Assembly: GCA_009763385.1 (NCBI GenBank)
Contig: CM019824.1
Coordinates: 143,537,705 to 143,601,704 of the forward strand
DNA from: Coix lacryma-jobi var. lacryma-jobi
Lineage: Eukaryota > Streptophyta > Magnoliopsida > Poales > Poaceae
Direction of reading: 5' to 3'
Length of the DNA: 64,000 nucleotides
Translations under genes and position numbers: made by a program
Shown here: positions 1 to 10,641 of the stretch, piece by piece
Numbering within the stretch: position 1 is the first letter of the stretch
How the letters are laid out: every line of letters begins with the position of its first letter
Notes under the pieces: generated by a model
The model's database searches: none
The model's input: only the letters and a program-made list of their open reading frames with translations
Told to the model about the DNA's origin: nothing

Positions 1-194
1 TCACCATAACAGTGATCTAGTCTAGAGATGATTCTATTTTGCTATAGTATAACAAGATAAACGAGGAAAACAAATCTCATGGTTAGCTGTATATTCTAGT
101 TTGCTTTATAAATAAAATGTTTCTATTCTTTTTTAGGAAAGAAAACACAGAAAAATTAGTAACAGAGATAAGAAGTTATGTGTCTACAATCACA

Positions 195-702
195 GGGTAT
201 TTGGTTTGTGAAATTAACTCATGCTTCATGAGAGCATCTCCAAGAGATTTTCTAAATCTCACTCTCTAAATCATCATTTAGAGAGTCATTGACATACAAA
301 TTACTTTCCAACAACTTTTCTATATTTCACACACACTCTAGAGAGTTATTCTCGTCTTAAATTTATGGTTAGCGAAAAATGCGGAATAGGAAACGACTAT
401 ATTTGAATAACCATTTAGAAAAGCTGTTGGATGATAGTTTTTCACTCAAATCTCTATTCCTAACATTTAGGAAGGATATAGAGAGTCTCTTGGAGTTGCT
501 TTGAGGTGATGCATCATGAGTTCATCTCACGAATTTTTGTGGAACCATCCTATTTATCATGCATATACCTGCATATACTAATTATTGGTTTACGAGGAAT
601 AAGATGGTGATGTATCAGCATATTCCATTTCACCAAACAAATAGAAAAAGTAAGAAGTGAGAAGATGATGCATCATCTCATCATCTCAAACCAAACACAT
701 CC
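195..702. mobile_element. MITE with GTTTGGTTTG-type ends, host of a nested MITE
   Basis: The left edge (195-207) reads GGGTATTTGGTTT. The right edge (688-702) is its near-perfect inverse, AAACCAAACACATCC. Both ends carry related inverted motifs around ATGCATCATGAG and GATGCATCATC. The element is interrupted by a second MITE at 232-501. No coding capacity is visible. Exact borders and target duplication were not resolved, so the superfamily is left open. Confidence 0.5.
232..501. mobile_element. Tourist-like (PIF/Harbinger) MITE
   Basis: Terminal inverted repeats GAGCATCTCC (232-241) and GGAGTTGCTT (492-501) bound a 270-bp A+T-rich body. Direct copies of TGA flank it at 229-231 and 502-504, fitting the 3-bp TNA duplications of PIF/Harbinger elements. 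Each end also has an inner inverted motif around CTCTCTAAAT. It has no ORF. The larger gene-carrying element at 19183-20180 has the same kind of termini. Confidence 0.65.
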
Positions 703-1288
703 TTAGTTCATCATTTCCTTTCACTTTTATGCAGCATAAATTTGTTGTTGGCTGGCTTTGTATCAAAGGCAGATGTTGAAGATGCATTATCTTGTACTAA
801 CAGAGATAAAACACTGTACAAGATGAATTCTAACCAATTACGAGTGTTGAGACCGTCACCCGATATACACGGAGTACTTTGCTACCCTAGTACGTGTCAT
901 CATCCTTTGGACCCACGCGCCACAGATTGCCAAAGGACTTCAACAAGCAATCACGTCGTCGTCCCCGCGCACACAGTGTGTGTGATCGTCCACAGCTGGA
1001 GCGTCTGCTGTTAAGTTGTTGGCTCGATACTTGGCGCCCTTTTTCGCAAGCTTTTGTCCGGTCGGGGTCGGGGTCGGGCTGATGACTGGTGTGAATGTGA
1101 TCTGATCCTCTCAGCCGTGCTCCTCCTATCATTGCATGCATATCTAGGCCACCAAAAGGCAAGGGAGAAACAAGACACTTATTAGGTGCACGTACATATT
1201 CTGCCACGCAATTATAGATTTGTAGTTAAATGAGAGCCGGGCGAGCTTAGGCGTTCACAGTCCCAACTATGAGTATATTTAATATATA
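703..1288. other. Intergenic stretch without a recognisable gene
   Basis: The sequence contains a moderately GC-rich patch (about 900-1140). Short open frames exist on both strands but show no recognisable motif, splice structure or codon bias. I see nothing that supports a gene here. Confidence 0.5.
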
Positions 1289-1445
1289 CAGTGGCGAATC
1301 TGGATCAGATGGTTATCGGAGTCTTACTTAAAAATAATTAGGATTATTAACAAGTATTAGCACTATATATACTAAATTTCTATTGAAAATCATAAAATTT
1401 ATCGACGTCGGCGGACCCCGGTGCAATACACTGAATCCGCCCCTG
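1289..1445. mobile_element. Short non-autonomous hAT-like element (157 bp)
   Basis: The left end CAGTGGCGAATC and the inverse of the right end (CAGGGGCGGATTC) form terminal inverted repeats of the CAGTGGCGGA type. The 8-bp sequence AATATATA lies directly outside both ends (1281-1288 and 1446-1453), as expected for hAT insertion. The flank is itself a TA-rich repeat, which weakens that evidence. No coding capacity. Confidence 0.55.
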
Positions 1446-1474
1446 AATATATATAGACACTACGTGTAGAAACT

Positions 1475-1707
1475 ATGGTCATAATGGCTACAAAATTATT
1501 TTTTATCCAATCAAATATCTTCTCTCTTCATTCTCAACCAATCATATCTGTCTGTTTCTTGGTTCTCGTGTAGACATGGTTTCTTATCTAAGAAACTATT
1601 TCTTTATCTCTCATCTTTAATTAGAGTATCACATCATCTTTTGGCTTAGGTGACACTATAATTAAAGAAAATAGAAACCATATGGTTTCATGGTTGGGAG
1701 TGCCCTA
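1475..1707 (-). mobile_element. MITE, family shared with 43971-44160
   Basis: Read on the minus strand it begins with GGGCACTCCCAACCATG, then ATATGGTTTCTAT, and later contains an ACGAGAACCAAG block followed by ATTGGTTGAGA. The same blocks in the same order occur at 43971-44160 on the plus strand. These are therefore two diverged copies of one small non-coding element in opposite orientations. The superfamily is not determined. Confidence 0.5.
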
Positions 1708-1773
1708 ATAAACCTGGAAAATACACAGTATCATTTAGTTGTGTTCTAGGGTGAAAAAATTGTGGTGACAAGA

Positions 1774-1981
1774 TCACTAATCGAGGATTCAAAAATAAAG
1801 TTTCATAGTAAGCAGGTTTCCAGCGAACAATTTTCGAATTTAATTTGTTAGTAAATTTCGTTTTCGGAGAAGGAAGGTCACTAATCGAGGATTCAAAAAT
1901 AAAGTTTCATAGTAAGCAGGTTTCCAGCGAACAATTTTCGAATTTAATTTGTTAGTAAACTTCGTTTTCGGAGAAGGAAGG
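1774..1981. repeat. Tandem duplication of a 104-bp unit (two copies)
   Basis: The unit starting TCACTAATCGAGGATTC and ending GAGAAGGAAGG is present at 1774-1877 and again at 1878-1981. I see one mismatch (AAATTTCG against AAACTTCG), so the duplication is recent. It abuts the left side of the CACTA-like element. Confidence 0.9.
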
Positions 1982-1989
1982 AGAAACAG

Positions 1990-2546
1990 CACCTGTTGGG
2001 AAGGGAATTTAGTCCCGGTTTTCCCAACCGGGACTAGCAATCCTGGACTAAAGGGACTAGCAATCCTGGACTAAAGGTGGGAGCGGGAGCCTTTAGTCCT
2101 GGTTGCTCCCAACCGGTGGGAGCCTTTAGCCCCGGTTGCTGAGAAAAAATAAATGTGCGTTTGTGAGATTCGAACTCAGCACCTCTCGCCTCACGCACGC
2201 TTACCAACTGAGCTACACAACCCACGTGATACAATTCTGGACATTTTCCTTTTGAATACACTCGTGAAGGACCTTTAGCCCCGGTTGGTAACACCAACCG
2301 GGGCTAAAAGGACCTTTAGTCTCGGTTGGTAACACGAACCGGGGCTAAAAGGTCACCCTTTAATCCTGGTTGGTATTACCAACCGGGACTAAAGGTTGGG
2401 GGACCTTTAGTCCGGGTTAGTAATACCAACCGGTAATCTCGGTTGGTTTTACCAACCGGGACTAAAAGTCTTTAACCCAGACACAATTTTTTGCCGAGAC
2501 TATAGCTCAGTTGATAGATCGTCCAAAGACCATTTCTGTTGTAGTG
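1990..2546 (-). mobile_element. CACTA-like non-autonomous element with fold-back ACCGGGACTAAAG repeats
   Basis: The minus-strand terminus at 2546 begins CACTACAACAGAAATGG. The body is packed with inverted copies of TTTAGTCCCGGTTGG and CCAACCGGGACTAAAG, which fold back on each other around 2270-2470. A homologous element on the plus strand starts at 44232 with CACTACCAGAGAAAAGAC and shares the adjacent ATCTRTCAA and AGTCTCGGCAAAAAAT blocks. The opposite terminus of this copy is unclear. No transposase is present. Both copies carry an internal tRNA-like segment. Confidence 0.6.
2155..2225 (-). other. tRNA-like segment (A box and B box) inside the CACTA-like element
   Basis: On the minus strand the segment reads GTGTAGCTCAGTTGGTAAG (A-box/D-arm-like). 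It then has a variable middle and GCTGAGTTCGAATCTCACA (B-box/T-arm-like, with a TTCGAAT loop and a mostly paired stem). The acceptor arms pair only partly and no convincing anticodon arm is visible. I call it a degenerate tRNA-derived insert, not a functional tRNA gene. The related element at 44232 has a homologous, more decayed copy at about 44550-44612. Confidence 0.55.
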
Positions 2547-2590
2547 TAAACTAGTGCATATTAGTAGCAGTAAGGATTGAGCTACCTGGG

Positions 2591-5574
2591 TGTCACACCT
2601 GGTTTTAAAAACAAAACCAGGTATACACCATATGTGAGCCCAGGAAGTCAAATCTCACATACAGCTACAAATAAAGGGTAATATCGAAAGACAATGCTCA
2701 AATACATAACGTATAAACACAAAAGAACATAACCTTAAGGAGCAGACAACGGGAAGACACTCCGATTTTCAGATAGAGACACCAACTTCACACGGAACAA
2801 CTGACTAGTTAATCACAAGTCTAACTGCTCAAACTTCTGGCATTCTGGTACCCATCCGAGATTTTTCCAAAGTGTTGAAAAGTAAAGCAAGCATAAGTAC
2901 ATCTCGTACTTAACAAATATAACATGGGGTTCATGAGGCTCAAAAAGGCTGACACTAGTTTAACTGCGGAAGCTTTTAGTTGACATAATTATAGCATTTA
3001 GTAGCATCAAAGTATAACCATCCCAAGTTAAACATACGATCAAGTAAACATGTATCCATCCGTTGAATAAATATAGTATCATCATCATAATTATTAAAGC
3101 AACATCTATACCATAAGAATTCCAGGCCGCTCGTAACCGTGAGCACGACTGATATATCAATTTTACACTCTGCAGAGGTTGTACACTTTATCCGATGAGT
3201 AGTGATACCCATATGCCAGGGTTTGCAAGGCCCACGTTACACTTCCAAGGTGCACGGCAGGGTTCACTGCGCAGCCTTTCAAAGGTTCGTCTAACAAGTT
3301 AGGGTCGCTAGGTCTTAAGGCAAGGGGATGTAGAGTCCTCCTTCCAGGTGGCACAACAACACGTAGCCTATACACACGTGGACAGAAGCCACACTATACC
3401 CCTCTCGGCAAGCACCTTATGCGCCCTTTCAGGTAACCACTAACAAGCTAGAAAAGGTCCTTATACTGAGCTAAGGTCGGAGCCATATAACTCCCATGGT
3501 TGCACTGTATGTCCCGGGTGATCCCTTATAGTAGTTCCTAAACCATGTTGCTATAAAAATCATATGTTAACATGTCTCATCTCCAAAGGTTGACTCTTGA
3601 TCACGATCTCTGGATCACAAACTTCTTCTTGATCACCAACGTACAACTCACCGACTGGACATACGATCACAGAACACCACACATAAATCCAAAAGCAATC
3701 ATGCAAAGAAAAACAAAGCCTATAATTAGAACAGTACATCAATCATAATAAAATAATATAAAGAGTTTTGAAAACTGATTTACGTCTCACTACGAACACA
3801 CAGACGCGAAGATCACGCTAATCAGAGTTGAAACGGAAAAGATATAAACTAAACAAGTTACAGAACTCTAATTACTAGATTAGATTTAACTCAAATTTTA
3901 ATTACAGAAAACAGTATTTAAAATTATATAGTTAGAAAGATATTTTTGAAACGAAACTAACGCAAGTTGAACGAATCAAAACGAAGTTAAAACAAAGAAG
4001 TTGTGGCCTTTTGAATCTGGTGGCAATTTTGTAAATAAATCAAACTTGAATTTGCAGATTTAAATAAATAAAACGGAAATAAGAAATCTGATGAACTGCG
4101 CCTCATTAAGGAGAAAATGCAGGGGTTTTAAAGGAAGATTGCGAAAACTCGGTGAATAGGGTTGTTTGGAGTGCGGGTTGATGCATAGAAAATTATAAGG
4201 ATCCTTTTGCAAAATAGCAGGCCGAAGGGGTATCGGGCTCTTCGAACCATTGGATCTGGGATGGAGGGCGGGGATTAGATCGGAGGGTTTGGGCGGCACT
4301 GAGTCGCCCGAGCAGAGGAGGGATACGGCAGCGCCATGGTTGGCCGGCCCGGACTTCGCCGAAAAATCGTCGGGGAGGTGATTCAGGGCTCAATAGAACT
4401 AACCGAAGACACCGAGAGATAGATTAGACTGAGGGGATCTCGTTTAGGGCTTCGGTTATGGCAGAGATGGATCGGGTACGGTGGGGCGCGGAGCTTGGTG
4501 GCTCTGCATGACCGGAGTTACTCCGGTGAGCTCGCCCGAGCAATACAGCAAAAGAGGGAGCACAGGGACGGCACTGGAGCCTTCCTTACCTTCAACCGAA
4601 TCTCGAAGGCCGAATCTAATCGACGAAGGAAGAGCAGGGAGGGAAAATTTGACGTGCGGCGGCGAGTTAGGGTTTCGGGATGCGCTTGGGGCTCGAGTTA
4701 TGGCGGCGGCTCGCGTTTTAGGGTTTAGACAGGAGCGGGGCACAAAGGAGCTCGACTTATATAGCTCGGAGTCAGGACGGGTTCGGGCGGCGCCGAATCC
4801 CCAGGTTGGAGTAGAGTCCCACTCCCCCACGACCGAAGGTAGAAGACGGCTAGCGAATGGGCCCCAGTCGTCAGCGATACTGGTGGTGGGGTCCACCTGT
4901 CGGTGAAACGCGAAAGGGCAGAGAGGAGGCGTTCGCACGGGCCTTGCCCATTTGATCAGGTCGGCCTGCAACGGGGAGAAAACAGAAGAGGGAGGGAGGA
5001 TGCCACCGTGTGGGCTCAGCCGTGGTGTGGGCTGCGGCGCCATCTTGGGCCAGGCGCTGCGCGGGCCGAGAGGGGAGGGGGAGAGAGGGCCAAACGGTGA
5101 GATGGCGCGGGTCGGAGCAGGCTGACGAGGCTGAAAGAGGAGAAGGGTGAGGGGAGTGAGGGAAAAAGGCCTTTTCATTTTTGGTTTTGTCTTTTCAAAA
5201 GCATTTTCAAATCAGATTTGAATTCCTTTTGAAATTTGATTTAAATCTTTTGAGAGAAACAGAAATATTCGAAACTTTAAACTTTTCAAACTTTTTGAAA
5301 TAAAATAAAAAATGTCTTTATTTTCAAAACCCTTTTTGAAGAAATTTACTTTTAAATTATTGCCAAATCATTTTGAACCCAGTTTGAATTTTAGCCAAAA
5401 CCACACAGCACAAAACTCAAATGCACCAACATGAATGCACAAACATGTTTCTAAACCCTAGGATAAATTTGAATTTAGAGAACATTTTTATTTCCCTATA
5501 TTTTATGAGCACAAAAATTCATAAATAAATCATTTTAATTCTAATTCAAGAAATGCAAATTTCAGGGTGTGACA
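2591..5574 (-). mobile_element. Solo LTR, about 3 kb, Tekay/Del-like Gypsy (lineage inferred)
   Basis: The sequence opens with TGTCACACC and closes with GGGTGTGACA. It is flanked by exact 5-bp direct repeats CTGGG (2586-2590 and 5575-5579). No internal coding region, primer site or second LTR is present, so this is a solo LTR left by recombination. Its make-up (A+T-rich ends with a GC-rich leader-like block at 4200-5150) resembles the long LTRs of grass Tekay/Del Gypsy elements. The element at 34239-38341 has a similar organisation on the plus strand. Strand and lineage are inferred. Open frames inside it, including one of 240 codons, are not conserved coding sequence. Confidence 0.75.
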
Positions 5575-5600
5575 CTGGGACAGTCAATTTGCCTCTGGAA

Positions 5601-5854
5601 CATGGGCGGATACAGAGGGTATTCCCATTCCCGGGAATACCCAACTATTTTGGTACACTTTTATGTATGTATATATATATATATATATAATGCTATGTTT
5701 TGTAGTATTTTTACTTATTTCAGTCTAAAACCGTAACAGTCTGGCTCCGTCATATTTTATAGTAATTCACTCATTGTAGTCTAAAAACAACTAACTTTTT
5801 GTTGTTGATGTGGAAGTAGGAATACCCAAATTTAGAATTCTAGCTCCGCCACTG
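5601..5854. mobile_element. Non-autonomous hAT-like element (254 bp)
   Basis: The left end CATGGGCGGATACAG pairs with the inverse of the right end (CAGTGGCGGAGCTAG). An exact 8-bp target duplication CTCTGGAA lies at 5593-5600 and 5855-5862. The body is A+T-rich, with a TA dinucleotide run near 5671-5690 and inner inverted GGGTATTCC / GGAATACCC motifs. It has no coding capacity. Confidence 0.75.
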
Positions 5855-5862
5855 CTCTGGAA

Positions 5863-6875
5863 TTGACAACAGTGCATGCCTTCGTGAAAAGGAAAAGAAT
5901 AATAACTACCGACAAGGTATCTTTGGATCTTTGAAGGAGCGATTGGTTGGTCGGTCAAGATCTGAACAATGCAAGGTTAGTGCATCTTGCTCGCAAAAAA
6001 AAAAGGGTTAGTGCATCCCAAACACTTTCAGTAAAGAAGGATTGTAACTACAGCAGTCAGCATGGATACATCAATAATGGAATGGACCTTTGAGCTTTCT
6101 TCTTTACTGATCTCAAAAACTACTCTTGAGTTGGTGTGACGGTGAAGACACAAGAAAAGATGTCGTCCATGGATCCTAGAAAGAGAAGAACCTAGATTGC
6201 GTGTCACACAATGCAAGCGAGAATGAGAGAGAGCGTATAGTATATGTTGTCACGCTCAATGAGACGAACGACGTCCAAATGTCGTGTTGGGTGCCGATTG
6301 TGCTGCACTCCTCTGTATATATGTTGTACGTGTTGTGTCATCATCACATTCACATGGAGTTGTAGCTACTACACATCCATGGATATAAGAATGGATTCGG
6401 ATCATATCCACAAGAAATCGAATACGGATAGCGCACAATTTACTACATTTTTATTGAATCCAGATATTAACACCTGTATACGGATATAGCACAAGAAAAC
6501 AGATGTCCCGGATATTTACTAGATTTTCAGGATAATGTATAATCTATTTGCTTGTCACTATTTTAATAGAATGAAATCATTATACATGTAAAAAATATGA
6601 TTATATAACACCTGTAGATAATGACAACTCATAAATGATATATATAATATTTTTTCAATAATTAAATATATAAAATAAATAAAAGTATAAATACATATTT
6701 ATTATCAATAAATAGTTTAATGTATATAAATAATTTCATCAATATGTGAATAACTAAAGTACTTAAAATTAGTATAACTAGCCATATTAGAATTAACCTT
6801 TATATATTGTTAATAATAATAAAAACTATATACATAAGTTTTGAATAGTTTAAATGATACATACTATTTGTTATA
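5863..6875. other. A+T-rich debris, with a truncated Ac-type MITE
   Basis: No gene is supported. From about 6390 the sequence (GGATTCGGATCATATCC, AATACGGATA, ACGGATATAG) resembles the GGATAYGGATA-rich body of the element at 8809-9519. It looks like a piece of that family without clear termini. The remainder is anonymous A+T-rich DNA ending at a Helitron-like terminus. Confidence 0.4.
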
Positions 6876-7790
6876 CTAGGTGGATTCCCCGCGCGTTGTC
6901 GCGGGTATAACGAAGGAATACAAATAGTTGCCTCTTCGTATCACCATTGTCTCTTTGTATCATCTGTTTGTCTTAAATGAATACTTCGAGCCTTAATTTT
7001 TCGGTACCTAGGACTTATGGGTATGAAGGAGTGACTTCACTGTAGTTCTCGTTAGAGGGTCATCGTAAACCTTAGTGGCTTCGAAGCGTTTCACCTCATG
7101 TCTCACTCAACCGAACCCTCTCCCCCTAATATACCCGAGGTACATACGTCATCCCAAGAGTTCTGGCAGTTCTGTGTATGGTTTCTTTAGGCGTTTTAGA
7201 GGCCTCAGAAAATCTACGTGATATGTAATTTTGCCACGTTTTTACTTAGAAAACACTGGTTTTGGCCCCGGAGGTATGAAGAAGTGGCTTCAGTGTAGTC
7301 CTCGTTAGAGGATTATCGTAAACCTTAGTGGCTTCAAAACATTTCACCTCAGGTCTCACGCAACCGAATCCTCTCCCCCTAATATACCCAAGGTGCATAC
7401 CCCCTCCCAGGAATTATGGCAGTTCTGTATATGGCTCCTTTAGACGTTTTGGAGGACCTCAGAAAATCTATGTGATATGCAATTTTGCCACGTTTTTACT
7501 CAAAAACACTAGTTTTGGCCCCGGAGGTATGAAGGAGTGGCTGCATTGCAGTCCTCGTTAGAGGGTCATCGTAAACCTTAGTGATTTCGAAGCATTTCAC
7601 CTGAGGTCTCACTCAACCGAACTCTCTCCCCCTAATATACCCGAGGTGCATACCCTCTCCCAGGAGTTCTGGCAATTCTGTGTATGGTTCCTTCAGGCGT
7701 GTTGGAGGACCTCAAAAATATATGTGATATGCAGTTTTGCCACATTTTTTGCAGAAACACTGATTTGGACCTAGGAGGCGCACCGCGCAC
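6876..7790 (-). mobile_element. Helitron-like 3' end with internal tandem repeats
   Basis: On the minus strand the sequence ends with a hairpin (stem CCCGCG / CGCGGG, 6888-6905), then about 8 bases, then CTAG at 6879-6876, directly followed by T. That is the canonical Helitron 3' terminus inserted at an A-T dinucleotide. No Rep/helicase coding sequence is visible and the TC-type 5' end was not found, so the upstream limit is a guess. The tandem repeat at 7021-7776 lies inside. Confidence 0.55.
7021..7776. repeat. 253-bp tandem repeat, three copies
   Basis: The landmark GTATGAAG(G/A)AGTG occurs at 7021, 7274 and 7527, exactly 253 bp apart. Each unit then carries TCCTCGTTAGAGG-type, CTCTCCCCCTAATATACCC and TTTTGCCACGTTTTT blocks. 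Divergence between units is low but visible. I do not recognise the unit as a known grass knob or centromere satellite. Confidence 0.85.
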
Positions 7791-8808
7791 CAGAGTCATT
7801 GTTTCTCATGGATGAACCAAAATATATCCATGTGGGATCTTGTTTTGAAGAGTTTATTGCGAGGAACACCATGGTGCAATTGGATTTTAACTACGATACT
7901 TTGTTTAGGTGCTACAACATTTTTTCTATTTTAAGTGCATGCATGAGTGGGCAGCGATGGACACTTAATTCCATGCGTGAGTGTGCATGACGTCATGACA
8001 CCTGGGATGACATCACCATAGATAATGTGGAGGAAGAATATGCTAGAGAAATAGGCTAGTGGACTTTGCTTTATAGGAGTTATAGATTAGAATTGATATC
8101 ATCTACATTACTAATTAGTCATAGATACAAGTTTTGGATAGTTCTATAGGGTACTTTATATTCACACAGACAGATAACAATATTTGACAAGGCGCCATTG
8201 TATGGTCACCTAGGCGCGCTTATGCGCTAGGCGGCGTGATACCAGAAAGCATAGTGAGGTAGGTGGTACCTAGGAGGTGCCTATTAATTAGATAAGTTGT
8301 TCCTGTTGTATCTATACAGATTGTGGTGGGGGAGGAGATATGTACGTCGAGTGGCATATGGGTTGTGGATGTCGGACGACAAAGTCTGATGCCATGGATT
8401 GTGGCCGAGAAGGTAGATGTGTGATCATGAGACAACAGAGACGCCAAACACAACCAGAGGAGAAGGATGACAGTGGAGATGTTAGGCGCAACCTAGAGAA
8501 GGAAAAAGATAGTGACGACCTTCATAAAAAGACTACAACGAAGACAATGGGAGGAGATGGACAGCGGCAGAGACAAAAGATATGCAGAGAGAAAGTAGAT
8601 TGCATCATGCGTATGACTAGAAGGAGGCATAGGGATAAGATGGGGTTAGATAAGGTGGGCTGGGCTCTTTGATGAACATTTTTGTCTAACTTTTAGTTTG
8701 CATATTTTATATGTTTCATCTTTTATTTAAGATAGTACTTGAAGGTAATATATGTATGTGTGTAAAAACCATTGTAACCACTTTGAAAACGTCTAGGCGC
8801 GTCTGAGC
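7791..8808. other. No supported gene; repeats of a CCTAGGCGC motif
   Basis: This kilobase contains CTAGGCG-type motifs around 8188-8280 and again at 8792-8801, which look like remnants of a TIR element. A 110-codon charged open frame (8340-8672) has no recognisable domain, and I do not regard it as a gene. Confidence 0.4.
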
Positions 8809-9519
8809 TAGGGATGAATTCGGACGGATACAAATTTAGGTATTGCTATTTACCATACTTTAATTTGAATTCGAATGCGAATACAGATATTGACGGATAT
8901 ATCTTAAATGCGGATACGAGTCTGAAAATAACATATATCTATTCCCTTATGGACAGTTTCATAGTATAATAAAATCATTACAGAGGAAGGGATTTAAAAT
9001 ATAGCTAATATAACACCAGATAACTACCAAAAACAAATATTTTAATTAATATTTCAATAATTGAGTATATAAACTATAAGATTGATAATGTATATAAATT
9101 ATTGAATTTAAATAAAATAAATAAATTCTAGAAGTATATAAATAAAATGAAATACTAATAAATATGATTAGCCATGTTAAAATTAATTAAACTTAATTAA
9201 ACTTAAGATTTATATATCATTAATAATATTAAAATTAGATTAGCTATAGTTAAATTTTAAATAATGATACATATCATCTGTTATGTTAAAATTATTTTTT
9301 ATTGACATAGTTAATTAGTCATAATTATAAGATTTAGATGGATTCAAAATAATTTGTACTTTGCGGATACAGATAGGATCGGATATTTCATATTTTTATC
9401 GAATACAGACGTGGAACCGGATAGAGAAACTGCGGATACATCCAATCAAATATGAATACAAATATCTATATTTATACTAAAACGGATATGGATATGGGAG
9501 ATATCTGCATCCATCCCTA
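8809..9519. mobile_element. Non-autonomous Ac-type hAT element (about 710 bp)
   Basis: The left terminus TAGGGATGAATTCGGACGG and the right terminus CATCCATCCCTA are inverted repeats of the TAGGGATGNA type seen at the ends of maize Ac. The body is very A+T-rich and full of GGATA/TATCC motifs. The flanking 8-mers (GTCTGAGC and GTCTATAG) agree only in the first four bases, so the target duplication is eroded or the borders are off by a base or two. Confidence 0.6.
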
Positions 9520-9830
9520 GTCTATAGGCAGAGGGTTACTACCAAGACTCCGCGCGCCTTGACGAATAATGTGAGATATTTATATTTTTTGAATATGAAC
9601 GTGAAATCATCTGATGGAGAAAAATCATCGAAAACAAATACTGATACATCCATTTAGTATCTCTATTAGAACCGAATACGAATAAGAATATTTATATTGA
9701 CGTTAAAACAAATACAAATATTAGATGTTTGAGATCCTTTAACATCCAGATCCATCTTTAGATATAAGTTTTTTTTTGGAGGTTAGATATAAGTATCTTA
9801 GTGAGTGCGACAAATCCTGATGGATTTGAT

Positions 9831-10539
9831 TATAGGTGTCCATCGGGCCGGCCCGGGCCCGGAATAGGCACGGCCCGCACCGTGCCGGGCCGACATGGCC
9901 CGCGTGCCTCCCGTGTCGTGCTTAAGAGGCCCACAGGCTTGACCTTCGGCCCAGGCATGGGCTCATGGCCTATTTTCGTGCCGGGCCGCCCCGAGAAACA
10001 CAGCCATTCCCACGAGTCGGGCTAGCCCGAGGCCCACAGAGAGAGGGAAGGGGAGAACAGATCTGGCGACCGGAGTAGGAGGTCGTCGCCGCCGCCCGAG
10101 GTAGATCTGGTGCTCGTGGTTGAGGGCGGGGGCGCTCGCCTAGGCCGACGCGAGGGAAGGGGAAGAGGGAGGGAGGGAGCGGACGTCGGCGTCTGCGCGA
10201 CTGCGCTCGCGGTGGGAAAGAGGAAGGGGTGGGTGCGTGGGGCGCGACTCCGGCTCTCGGACGGGAAAGAGGATGGGGTGAGTGCGAGGACGGGAGGGAT
10301 TGAGAGATCAAGGGATTTAGGGTTTGAGTTGGGTGGGGCTTAGCAGGCCGGGTCACCACCGGGCCTTCTGTTGAAGTCGGGTCGTGCCCGTGCCAGCCCA
10401 CGGGTCTGATGGGAGGCCCAAGCACGGCCTGTGGTCGCGGGCCGGGCTAGCCCGGGCCCGAGGTTCTTCGGATCGGGCTGTGCTTTTTTCTCGTGCTTCG
10501 TGCCGTGCCTTCGTGACTCGGGCTGCATGGATATCTATA
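9831..10539. mobile_element. GC-rich non-autonomous hAT element (709 bp) with gene-like interior
   Basis: Terminal inverted repeats start TATAGGTGTCCATCGGGCC on the left and, read inward from the right, TATAGATATCCATGCAGCCC. An exact 8-bp duplication GATTTGAT lies at 9823-9830 and 10540-10547. The subterminal zones are rich in GGGCC and CGGGCC motifs. The interior (about 10040-10330) is GC-rich with leader-like character and could be captured host sequence, but I recognise no protein in it. Confidence 0.75.
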
Positions 10540-10641
10540 GATTTGATAAGAATGGGTGATAGCCATCGGGTATAAAACCCACTCTATCCCTACCTACATC
10601 CAGTGCTGGGGCCCACAACGCAGAGGCACGCCCCCTTCCTA

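Noticed and set aside
887..1207. 106-codon minus-strand open frame
   Set aside because: No domain or homologous copy recognised; overlaps other equal-length frames on the opposite strand.
2155..2225. Functional tRNA gene
   Set aside because: Acceptor arm pairs poorly, no clear anticodon arm, and it is embedded in a transposon with a second decayed copy.
4456..5178. Open frame of 240 codons on the minus strand
   Set aside because: It lies wholly inside the solo LTR in GC-rich leader sequence, is low-complexity (Pro/Ser/Arg) and has no recognisable domain.
8340..8672. 110-codon charged open frame on the plus strand
   Set aside because: Purine-rich low-complexity composition with no domain or splice context; likely chance.
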